From an uncultured Acetatifactor sp. (lineage in GTDB: Bacteria > Bacillota > Clostridia > Lachnospirales > Lachnospiraceae): DNA of 5,391 nucleotides. Under the pieces are notes generated by a model. That model did not search any database. It was not told the origin of the DNA and saw only the letters and a list, made by a program, of their open reading frames with translations. The stretch lies in assembly GCA_948496895.1 (NCBI GenBank), contig CAOOJO010000221.1, forward strand, positions 1-5,391, given 5' to 3'. Of this stretch, positions 1 to 5,391 are shown one piece after another. How positions within the stretch are numbered: the stretch's first letter is position 1; each line of letters starts with the position of its first letter. Made by a program: the position numbers and the translations under genes.

Positions 1-543
1 CTGGAGGTCGCCGGGCAGGAATCCCAGCTTCTCCCCTGCCTCTATGGCCGGCCTTGTCAGGATGATTCTGCCCACCTCATCATTCTTGAAGGCTGTGATT
101 GCCATGGCCATAGCCAGATAGGTCTTCCCCGTCCCCGCAGGACCTACGCCGAACACCAGCATGTTCTTTCGGATGGCGTCCACATAGGCCTTCTGCCCCA
201 GGGTCTTGGGCTTGATCGGCTTGCCGTTCACTGTATGGCAGATGCAGTCCTCGTCTATCTGGGCCAATGCCCCTTCCTTCTCTTCCATTCCCAAAGTAAT
301 CGCGTAATCCACGTTCTGCTCCTCGATTTCGTTCCCTCTGCCGGAAATGATGGAAAGCTGCTCCAGGACTCCCCTGGCCCGTCTCACCATATCCTCTTTT
401 CCGGAAATCGTCAGTTCCCCGTTGCGGTTCACGATGGCCACGCCAAAGTCCCGCTCCATCTTCTTCACATATGCGTCCTGCATACCGAATATCTTCTGCA
501 TATGCTCCGTGGGCATATCCATCCTTATCGAAAATTCATTCAT
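1..543 (-). CDS. phoH: PhoH-family P-loop ATPase, N-terminal part (cut by window edge)
   Basis: Cytosolic ATPase of the PhoH/PhoL family. The family is linked to RNA metabolism through its usual neighbour ybeY, but its exact role is not settled. 181 codons are visible of a usual ~320. Residues 1-80 form the N-terminal domain (MDMPTEHMQKIFG, NRNGELTISG, GRGNEIEEQNVDYAI). PIKPKTLGQKAYVDAI (109-124) leads into the Walker A GPAGTGKT (134-141), with Lys140 and Thr141 for nucleotide and Mg binding. The hallmark LTRPAIEAGEKLGFLPGD (162-179) follows. The Walker B region is outside the window. The ATG at 543 overlaps the yqfD stop by 8 nt (ATGAATGA), which suggests translational coupling. GGAAGAGG abuts this ATG with no spacer, while AAGG at 526-523 is well spaced for the ATG at codon 10 (516). 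The upstream start is kept because related clostridial proteins begin with a similar MNE peptide. Confidence 0.95.
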   Translation of the reverse strand, partial: MNEFSIRMDMPTEHMQKIFGMQDAYVKKMERDFGVAIVNRNGELTISGKEDMVRRARGVLEQLSIISGRGNEIEEQNVDYAITLGMEEKEGALAQIDEDCICHTVNGKPIKPKTLGQKAYVDAIRKNMLVFGVGPAGTGKTYLAMAMAITAFKNDEVGRIILTRPAIEAGEKLGFLPGDLQ

Positions 544-1759
544 CCTCTTCCGTTTTCCCAACCTCGATTCTTTCTGTCGGGGCGCTCTTCCCCACAGGCT
601 CCTGCACCAGGAACTGCCCGGTAAGCACCCATGCGTCGCCGCCCTTTTCTATTCTAACATTTTTTTCAATAATTTGTACCCCTTTTTCCTCTAATTCTGT
701 AAGAAAATCCATTAATTTTTGATTAAGATGGGCTTTTGCTTCTTCTTCCGTATATTTGTATTCTGTATTCTGATATTCCCGATAGGTCACAGTGCCCCAG
801 AACGCGGGCAGGGACAGTCTCTCCAGCATCAGCGGTCGGGTTTCCCTGATTACGCTGTCGTAGACCAGGAAGGGACGGTTCTCCGGCAGGGCCCATGATC
901 TGTCCCCCAGCTTTATGTAATGGCTGCTCTTCTCCCTGCCCGTGTACCGCTTCTCGATGTGGTTCAGGGGAAGGCTGGCCGTAAACTCGGCGGTATGCTC
1001 CAGCAGGATGTCGGCATCGGCGTCCACGTACTGGTACTCCCGCAGGGTAGTGTCCTCATTGTAGACGGGCACCCTGCCCTCCACCAGCACGGCTCCTTTC
1101 TCCACAATGTCATCGCCGGCCACCTTCGGGACGCCGCTTCGCACCACGATAGATACCACTCTCCCGGCATATTCCGCCACCAGGTCAGTGCCGGGATCGG
1201 TATCCGGCTTTTCTATGGTGATGGGCGCGTCGTTCTCCTTGATGTCAATCAGGAGCCTTACGCCCTCCAGACGGGCGGAGGCCCATGTAATCTGAGGGAA
1301 CTGTCGGCGTATCTGCTTCTCCAGCTCCTGTATGTCCAGCATATCCTGGCGCATGCCGATCCTCACCTGATTCTCCCGCAGGAAGCTCTGGAACACATCG
1401 TCGGTGATCTGGTAATTGCCGCTCAGCCTTATGTCCCAGATGAAGAGGGAGGACAGGAGCCAGAAAGCTATGGCCAGAATCAGTCCTGCCACGAAGGTCT
1501 TGCGCTTCAGGAGCCTGGGCAGAAAAAAGGGCAGTCCATATCTTTCCAGTATGGCTACCCTTGTCCCTGTCTTTTTCACAATGGGCCGAAGCTCCCAGAA
1601 TCCCTTCAGGGTGATGCTCATGTAATAGATATCGCCCTCCCTGACGATGTCCCACAGCAGTATCCCCTTATTGCTGCACAGGTTCATGAATCGCTCCGGG
1701 GAGAAGCCCCATACGCGGACGCGCAGATATCCTTTCATATACTTCAGAAATCTAATCAT
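536..1759 (-). CDS. yqfD: Sporulation protein YqfD
   Basis: Membrane protein (407 residues) of the YqfD family, needed for efficient sporulation in B. subtilis under sigma-E; its molecular function is not established. The N-terminal part (1-87) carries the family features RVWGFSPERFMNLCSNKGI and ends in the basic PRLLKRK (81-87). A single hydrophobic segment follows at about 89-108 (FVAGLILAIAFWLLSSLFIW). The basic flank predicts N-terminus inside, with the ~300-residue C-terminal domain across the membrane, in the forespore-mother cell intermembrane space during engulfment (inference). LSGNYQITDDVFQSFL (112-127) is a POTRA-like start. The length is close to the Bacillus protein (about 398). 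AAGGAA (1771-1766) lies 6 nt before the ATG. The stop overlaps the phoH start by 8 nt. The region encoding residues ~340-370 is strikingly AT-rich compared with the rest. Confidence 0.93.
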   Translation of the reverse strand: MIRFLKYMKGYLRVRVWGFSPERFMNLCSNKGILLWDIVREGDIYYMSITLKGFWELRPIVKKTGTRVAILERYGLPFFLPRLLKRKTFVAGLILAIAFWLLSSLFIWDIRLSGNYQITDDVFQSFLRENQVRIGMRQDMLDIQELEKQIRRQFPQITWASARLEGVRLLIDIKENDAPITIEKPDTDPGTDLVAEYAGRVVSIVVRSGVPKVAGDDIVEKGAVLVEGRVPVYNEDTTLREYQYVDADADILLEHTAEFTASLPLNHIEKRYTGREKSSHYIKLGDRSWALPENRPFLVYDSVIRETRPLMLERLSLPAFWGTVTYREYQNTEYKYTEEEAKAHLNQKLMDFLTELEEKGVQIIEKNVRIEKGGDAWVLTGQFLVQEPVGKSAPTERIEVGKTEEDE

Positions 1760-1807
1760 GGCCTGTTCCTTTCCGATTCCAGTTCCGCTACTGCCCGGTT
1801 CAGCGCT

Positions 1808-2101
1808 TTACAGATATTTCACACAACTGATGCATCCGCTGATCTTCATGTCCTCATTGGTATAGTAGTCGATGGAAAGCCTCGTCCCCTCGAAGCAGAT
1901 CTGGCAGGTCCTGCCCTGAAGCAGTATCAGATTCTCCGTATATTCCAGAATCCCTCTGTAGTTCTCTATCCACGCCTCCCGGTTCCCTGTCATGGTCACC
2001 TTTATGGCTCCCATGCAGATGTCCTTGGGGAGCCGCAGGGAATCCACCAGGGCTTCCTTCCTTTCCTCGTTTCTCTGAATGCGGTCACTGTTTCTTCTCA
2101 T
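1808..2101 (-). CDS. yqfC: Sporulation protein YqfC
   Basis: A small protein (97 residues) of the YqfC family, a mother-cell sporulation protein of the sigma-E regulon in Bacillus. Its biochemical role is not known. The family pattern is visible: a charged N-terminus (1-20), LPKDICMGAIKVTMTGN (24-40), then IENYRGILEYTENLI (45-59) and a short beta-rich end with YYTNEDMKISG. There is no signal peptide or membrane segment. Two CxxC motifs, CQIC (66-69) and CISC (90-93), could bind a metal or form disulfides; I do not know whether they are general in the family. The chosen ATG has only a weak GGAA two to three bases upstream. An in-frame GTG at 2047 (codon 19) has AGGAAGG 8 nt before it and would give 79 residues. 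A sigma-E-like promoter abuts the ATG. yqfD follows after 48 nt, and no terminator is seen between them. Confidence 0.9.
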   Translation of the reverse strand: MRRNSDRIQRNEERKEALVDSLRLPKDICMGAIKVTMTGNREAWIENYRGILEYTENLILLQGRTCQICFEGTRLSIDYYTNEDMKISGCISCVKYL

Positions 2102-2107
2102 GTTTCC

Positions 2108-2136
2108 ATTATATTACCGCCATCCGGAAACTATGC
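2108..2136 (-). promoter_or_regulatory. Candidate sigma-E-type promoter for yqfC-yqfD
   Basis: In the 67-nt gap between pdp and yqfC, GCATAGT (2136-2130) and AATATAAT (2115-2108) are separated by 14 nt. Compared with the Bacillus sigma-E consensus (KMATATT, 13-15 nt, CATACAMT), I count 6 of 7 and 6 of 8 matches. This fits the known sigma-E control of yqfC and yqfD in B. subtilis. The -10 also contains a TATAAT hexamer, but no good sigma-A -35 is seen 16-18 nt upstream. The predicted transcript would begin at or within about a base or two of the annotated yqfC ATG, which is odd and lowers confidence. Confidence 0.4.
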
Positions 2137-2168
2137 GCCGTATTCTCCCCCGCGCTGTAGGAGAGCCG

Positions 2169-3473
2169 TTAGCGGACGATGCCCTTGATGAAAGCCGTCC
2201 TTTCCGGCGCCTCCCCCGCAATCGCGCAGGCCTTCAGATAGCGCTCCCGGGCCTGGGCCGCTTTCTCTTCGTCATTGGCATGTATCATGGCCAGCGGCTC
2301 TCCCGCTTCCACATAGTCTCCCACCTTTTTGCGCAGTACCAGCCCCACGGACAGGTCGATTTCGCTCTCCTTGGTCTCCCGGCCTCCGCCTAAAATCAGA
2401 GAGCAGATTCCCACCTCGTCGCAGACGATGCGGCTTAAGTACCCGCTCTCAGGCGCAGGTACAGGCAGAACGATGGCGGCCCTGGGCAGCAGCTCCGGAT
2501 GGTATACTACATTGTTGTCGCCGCCCTGGGCCTCCACGAATTCGGCAAGCTTCTTCAGGGCGCTGCCGTCGGCTATCACGGTGCGCAGGGCCGCTTCCGC
2601 CTCCTGCGTATTTTCCGCCTTTCCGCCCGCTATCAGCATCTGGCTCCCCAGGGTCAGGCACAGCTCCAAAAAGTCCGCAGGGCCGTGTCCTTCCAGGGTC
2701 TCGATGGCCTCCCTGACCTCCAGGGCGTTCCCCACCGCGAAGCCCAGGGGCTGGTCCATGTCGGAGATGACCGCTGTCGTCCTGCGTCCGGCGTTCTTTC
2801 CTATTTTTACCATCTCCTCCGCCAGGGCTTTTGCATCCGCTTCCTGCTTCATGAACGCGCCGCTGCCGGTCTTCACATCCAGCACGATGGCGTCCGCCCC
2901 GGCGGCCAGCTTCTTGCTCATGATGGAGCTGGCAATCAGGGACAGATTGTCCACCGTGGCCGTCACGTCCCGCAGGGCGTAGAGCTTCTTGTCCGCGGGG
3001 GCAAGGTCGGCGGTCTGGCCCATGATGGCTATGCCGACGCGGTTCACGTTCTCGATGAAGCGTTGTGTGGTAAGGGCTGTGGTGAAGCCCGGGAAGCTCT
3101 CCAGCTTATCGATGGTTCCGCCGGTATGGCCCAGCCCCCGGCCGCTCATCTTCGCCACAGGAATGCCGCAGGCTGCTACCATGGGAGCCAGGGCCAGGGA
3201 GGTCTTGTCGCCTACGCCGCCGGTGCTGTGCTTGTCTACCTTTATGCCCCGGATTCCCGACAAATCCAGGCGGTCTCCGCTGTCCGCCATGGCCATGGTC
3301 AGAGCAAGGGTCTCCTCCTCCGTCATCTTCCGGAAATAGATTGCCATCATCAGGGCGGACACCTGGTAATCCGGGATTTCCCCTTTTGTGTAGCCTTCTA
3401 TGAAGAACTCTATCTCCTCTTTTGAAAGCTCGCCTCCGTTCCTTTTTTTCATGATGATGTCGTACATCCTCAT
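2169..3473 (-). CDS. pdp: Pyrimidine-nucleoside phosphorylase
   Basis: Cytosolic enzyme that splits uridine, thymidine or deoxyuridine with phosphate into the free base and (deoxy)ribose-1-phosphate, for pyrimidine salvage and pentose use. It has 434 residues, against about 433 for Bacillus Pdp, and the MRMYDIIMKKRNG start matches that family. Residues 1-70 form the helical domain. Residues 75-305 form the transferase domain, with KVDKHSTGGVGDK (78-90) as phosphate loop and SGRGLGHTGGTIDKLE (110-125) as the thymidine/pyrimidine phosphorylase signature. Residues 345-420 form the C-terminal PYNP domain. The residues known from the Geobacillus enzyme are all in place: Lys81, Ser83, Lys108, Arg168, Ser183 and Lys187. 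It is therefore predicted active, with broad uridine/thymidine use more likely than a strict thymidine phosphorylase. It is preceded by the long hairpin and a strong ribosome binding site, and yqfC starts 67 nt after its stop. No dra, cdd or nucleoside transporter gene is adjacent inside the window. Confidence 0.96.
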   Translation of the reverse strand: MRMYDIIMKKRNGGELSKEEIEFFIEGYTKGEIPDYQVSALMMAIYFRKMTEEETLALTMAMADSGDRLDLSGIRGIKVDKHSTGGVGDKTSLALAPMVAACGIPVAKMSGRGLGHTGGTIDKLESFPGFTTALTTQRFIENVNRVGIAIMGQTADLAPADKKLYALRDVTATVDNLSLIASSIMSKKLAAGADAIVLDVKTGSGAFMKQEADAKALAEEMVKIGKNAGRRTTAVISDMDQPLGFAVGNALEVREAIETLEGHGPADFLELCLTLGSQMLIAGGKAENTQEAEAALRTVIADGSALKKLAEFVEAQGGDNNVVYHPELLPRAAIVLPVPAPESGYLSRIVCDEVGICSLILGGGRETKESEIDLSVGLVLRKKVGDYVEAGEPLAMIHANDEEKAAQARERYLKACAIAGEAPERTAFIKGIVR

Positions 3474-3482
3474 AGCATTCCG

Positions 3483-3489
3483 CCTCCTT
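3483..3489 (-). promoter_or_regulatory. Shine-Dalgarno site of pdp
   Basis: AAGGAGG, fully complementary to the 3' end of 16S rRNA, lies 9 nt before the ATG at 3473. It fixes the start at the first of two closely spaced in-frame ATGs (protein begins MRMYD). It also rules out the long in-frame extension reaching back into the glycoside hydrolase. Confidence 0.85.
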
Positions 3490-3500
3490 ATTATAGTTCC

Positions 3501-3598
3501 GCATCTGCCCCGCCCGGCACCCGGACATGGGCAGAGAATTTCCGGCCGCGAAAGAAATGCGTCCGTAAATCCTCTGGGGTACCGTGCGGGGCAGACGC
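3501..3598 (-). promoter_or_regulatory. Long imperfect hairpin in the leader of pdp (candidate cis-acting RNA or palindromic repeat)
   Basis: The segment fills 98 of the 131 nt between the glycoside hydrolase stop and the pdp start. In mRNA sense, the outer stem pairs 3598-3577 with 3522-3501 (22 positions) and the inner stem pairs 3576-3559 with 3549-3532 (18 positions). Over the 40 positions I count 34 Watson-Crick pairs, 3 G-U pairs and 3 A-G mismatches. A 9-nt bulge, CCCATGTCC, lies on the 3' side only (3531-3523), and the apical loop is ATTTCTTTC (3558-3550). The structure ends 11 nt before the pdp AAGGAGG. No U-run follows it in this direction, so it is not a standard intrinsic terminator for the upstream gene. 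On the opposite strand it is followed closely by T5 (3601-3605). It does not match a riboswitch consensus I know. The fold is directly visible; its function is inference. Confidence 0.6.
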
Positions 3599-3604
3599 TG
3601 TTTT

Positions 3605-5391
3605 TCAGTTGCCTGATTCCTTTCCCGAAGCACTGCTTTCCGCATACAGCCTCACCGGCCCCAGCAGGCCGCTGGGGGCAATCTGCATATATTCGGAGAA
3701 CCGTTCCCTGATTCTGTGCACCAGGGTATTGGCCACCTCCACTTCTATCAGGTTCTCGCCCTCTCTGGCGGCTTCGGAAATGTCCCACAGATAGGGCGGG
3801 CAGATTCGCATGCCCAGGCTCTGGCCATTTACGGTCAGCTTGGCCGTGCCGCCTACGCGGCCCAAATCCAGGCCTGCCTTTTTGCCGCCTGTCAGGAAGA
3901 GCTTCGTGCGGTAGCGCATTCTCCCTGAAAAGCGGGGCCATCCATCCCTGCCTGTGATGGAGAACAGCTCCGACTCCTCCCTGACCGTCCGGAAACGCTC
4001 CTCTTTCCCCTCTTCCAGCAGGGCAATCTCCCACAGAAGTCCGGGAGTGTCCGCCTCCTCCCATTCCGTCTGAGGCTCCAGCCCTTTCAGGAAGCTTTCC
4101 GGTAGCTCATCGAACAACAGAATCTCCGACTGGTAGGGCACAAGCCGCACACGCACCCTGCCGTCCGGTGTATGATCCCGGCCAATCTTCCCGTTCAGCA
4201 GGTCGAGCCGCAGGAAATCGCCCCTGCAGGGCAGTTCGATGGTCTCGTCCACATCTGTACGCACATCCTCCCAGAACAGCATGAACCAGGATGCGGCTCC
4301 TCTCGTAAAGTGGCCGATGCGCAGATGGGGCGCTCCCTCTGTATATAGCCAGGCAAGCTGCCGCCCTCTGATAGTGGGAACTAACTGCTCTGTCTCCAGC
4401 ATCTCCCCAGGGCCTGCTTCTCCAGCTCCCGTTTCTCCGGCTCCTGCCTCTCTAACCCCTCTGATCTCTGTCCCATCATCGGCTCCAATTCCAAAAGCCT
4501 CTCCAGCTTCCAGATTCCCGGCTCCTACTTGAGAATTTCCTGCGGCTTCCCGGCTCTCCAGGTCGTTTCGCCCTTCGCCCTCTTCCTCCCTCAGCCAGAA
4601 CACCGGAAGGCCTTCCCGGGAAAAGCGCTCCGCCAAGCTGAACAGCTCCTGGGGATACCGTTCCGCATAAGGGATTGTCAAGAAGCAGTGACCGTGGCCA
4701 TTCACCATAAGCTTTCCCTCCTCTATATGAGCCTTCTTTAGCGCGTCCAGAGGCAGAAAGTCATAATCCACATGAGCATCGTACAGCATTTTCGAAGACA
4801 TATCCATAGTCCTGCGCGAGGGCGTACTCATCCACTCCGCCTCCGCCATATAGAAGACAGCGCCGTCTGTCTGCAGCTCCGCGCCCTCCAGCAGGTGGCT
4901 CACCCGGTTCACATACCGCATCAGCTCGGAGAACCCTTCATACTGGGGATTGTTCCCCTGGGCATAGAAGTGCGGCGGACAGTCCGGATCCGGATACAGG
5001 TCTGTAAAGGCGTGGGGGACGAATCTGGTGATGCCCCGAACCAGCAGGAAATCCATGAGCCATTTCATGCAGGCCATATCCTCCGCCCAGCCATATGCGC
5101 CGAACACCTCGCACATGGCCACGCCCCCCATCCGTGGCTCTATCCGCGCCAGGGAAGTCCCCAGTCTGGGCAGCACATAGTGGAAGAATTCATGCCCTGC
5201 CGTTCCGCAGGCAATCGACGCCGATACATCCATGTCCGCGAAGCCTGGCATCACCTGATGCAGCACGATGTCGATGCCGCTCATGTCCTGTCCGGACAGG
5301 GCCCGGAAATAATGGCCCGCAGAGCAGCCCAGCCGCATATGGGCATTCATGTCCTCGATGACATGGCCGGTATACAGCACCCCGTGGGTCC
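3605..5391 (-). CDS. Large glycoside hydrolase, C-terminal part (GH106/GH2-like architecture; N-terminus outside window)
   Basis: Probably hydrolyses a plant or host glycan; the substrate cannot be read from the sequence. The frame is open to the right edge, so about 594 C-terminal residues are visible and the true start is missing. The first listed GTG (5380) is an internal valine, preceded in frame by Thr-His-Gly. Numbering from that GTG, residues 1-165 look like the end of a TIM barrel. They include MCEVFGAYGWAE (89-100), whose Glu91 is a plausible catalytic acid by inference, then RGITRFVPHAF and DPDCPPHFYAQGNNPQ. Residues 172-263 (AVFYMAEAEW onward) resemble the amidotransferase-like domain of such enzymes. 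Residues 265-332 are a low-complexity linker. Residues 480-580 are a beta-sandwich with LTVNGQSLG, PPYLWDIS, GENLIEVEVANTLVHR and PSGLLGPVRLY, as in GH2-type sugar-binding and GH106 C-termini. No signal peptide can be judged. The stop TGA at 3605 is followed by a long hairpin. The glycoside hydrolase call is fairly sure; the exact family is not. Confidence 0.8.
   Translation of the reverse strand, partial: THGVLYTGHVIEDMNAHMRLGCSAGHYFRALSGQDMSGIDIVLHQVMPGFADMDVSASIACGTAGHEFFHYVLPRLGTSLARIEPRMGGVAMCEVFGAYGWAEDMACMKWLMDFLLVRGITRFVPHAFTDLYPDPDCPPHFYAQGNNPQYEGFSELMRYVNRVSHLLEGAELQTDGAVFYMAEAEWMSTPSRRTMDMSSKMLYDAHVDYDFLPLDALKKAHIEEGKLMVNGHGHCFLTIPYAERYPQELFSLAERFSREGLPVFWLREEEGEGRNDLESREAAGNSQVGAGNLEAGEAFGIGADDGTEIRGVREAGAGETGAGEAGPGEMLETEQLVPTIRGRQLAWLYTEGAPHLRIGHFTRGAASWFMLFWEDVRTDVDETIELPCRGDFLRLDLLNGKIGRDHTPDGRVRVRLVPYQSEILLFDELPESFLKGLEPQTEWEEADTPGLLWEIALLEEGKEERFRTVREESELFSITGRDGWPRFSGRMRYRTKLFLTGGKKAGLDLGRVGGTAKLTVNGQSLGMRICPPYLWDISEAAREGENLIEVEVANTLVHRIRERFSEYMQIAPSGLLGPVRLYAESSASGKESGN
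4385..4588 (-). repeat. Low-complexity Gly/Ala/Glu linker with degenerate pentapeptide repeats inside the glycoside hydrolase
   Basis: About 68 residues (265-332, counted from the GTG at 5380) consist mostly of Gly, Ala and Glu between the amidotransferase-like domain and the C-terminal beta-sandwich. The clearest part, 4400-4450, reads EAGAGETGAGEAGPGEM: three tandem pentapeptides GAGET, GAGEA and GPGEM, that is 15-bp DNA units of imperfect copy. Looser echoes (VGAGN, EAGEA) lie at 4495-4530. The frame stays open throughout, so this is an in-frame insertion rather than a lesion. It is likely a flexible acidic spacer; expansion by replication slippage is an inference from the 15-bp periodicity. 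Confidence 0.75.

Noticed and set aside
2137..2168. Terminator after pdp (TCTCC paired with GGAGA)
   Set aside because: The stem is only five to six pairs and no U-run follows, so it is too weak to call.
920..2188. 422-codon open frame on the plus strand
   Set aside because: It lies antisense across yqfD, yqfC and the gap after them. Its composition is that of a shadow of GC-rich coding DNA, with no recognisable domain.
2499..3425. 308-codon open frame on the plus strand, antisense to pdp
   Set aside because: The minus-strand Pdp has every catalytic residue in place; the antisense frame shows no family motif.
3490..3495. TATAAT on the minus strand just before the pdp ribosome binding site
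   Set aside because: A start site from it would fall inside the ribosome binding site, and no -35 hexamer lies 16-18 nt upstream.
3106..3528. Short upstream reading frame starting at the ATG in the hairpin bulge
   Set aside because: It has no ribosome binding site, lies in a predicted stem region and runs out of frame deep into pdp with no family resemblance.
3501..3598. Integron attC site or a known riboswitch
   Set aside because: The ends lack attC core sequences and no integrase or cassette context is present. No purine, THF, ZTP, c-di-GMP or similar consensus was recognised by eye.
3501..3604. Intrinsic terminator of the glycoside hydrolase
   Set aside because: The stem is followed by GGAACTATAATAAGG rather than a U-run in the gene direction, and the stem is much longer than usual terminators.
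3474..4064. In-frame upstream extension of pdp reaching a 631-residue protein
   Set aside because: The extension crosses the hairpin and overlaps the glycoside hydrolase in another frame. The ribosome binding site and family length fix the start at 3473.

Overview
The window looks like chromosomal DNA of a spore-forming, fairly GC-rich Firmicute, most likely a Lachnospiraceae / Clostridium cluster XIVa gut anaerobe. The reasons are the sporulation pair yqfC-yqfD followed by a phoH-type gene, strong AAGGAGG-type ribosome binding sites, and a large carbohydrate-active enzyme. The family-level placement is inference. All five genes lie on the minus strand, so in transcription order the window is read from right to left. 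Both ends cut a gene.

Layout in transcription order. (1) 5391-3605: the C-terminal ~594 residues of a large glycoside hydrolase. It contains the end of a TIM-barrel, a glutamine-amidotransferase-like domain, an unusual low-complexity Gly/Ala/Glu linker and a C-terminal GH2-type sugar-binding beta-sandwich. (2) 3604-3474: a 131-nt intergenic region, 98 nt of which folds into one very long imperfect hairpin just upstream of the pdp ribosome binding site. (3) 3473-2169: pdp, a full-length pyrimidine-nucleoside phosphorylase with all expected active-site residues. (4) 2168-2102: a 67-nt gap with a sigma-E-like promoter candidate directly against the next start codon. (5) 2101-1808: yqfC. (6) 1759-536: yqfD. 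(7) 543-1: phoH, overlapping the yqfD end by 8 nt and truncated by the window edge after the Walker A region.

Functionally, yqfC-yqfD-phoH is a conserved Firmicutes neighbourhood. YqfC and YqfD belong to the mother-cell sporulation programme, and PhoH is a P-loop ATPase that usually precedes RNA-maturation genes such as ybeY. Pdp salvages ribose/deoxyribose-1-phosphate from pyrimidine nucleosides. The glycoside hydrolase is a carbohydrate-utilisation gene and probably belongs to a different upstream unit.

The most interesting non-coding signal is the long hairpin at 3501-3598. Its two arms pair over 40 positions with 34 Watson-Crick pairs, 3 G-U pairs and 3 A-G mismatches in the sense of the pdp mRNA. 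The only interruptions are a 9-nt one-sided bulge and a 9-nt apical loop. I do not recognise it as a known riboswitch class. It could be a cis-acting RNA element or a dispersed palindromic repeat. No RNA genes, CRISPR arrays or insertion sequences were seen.
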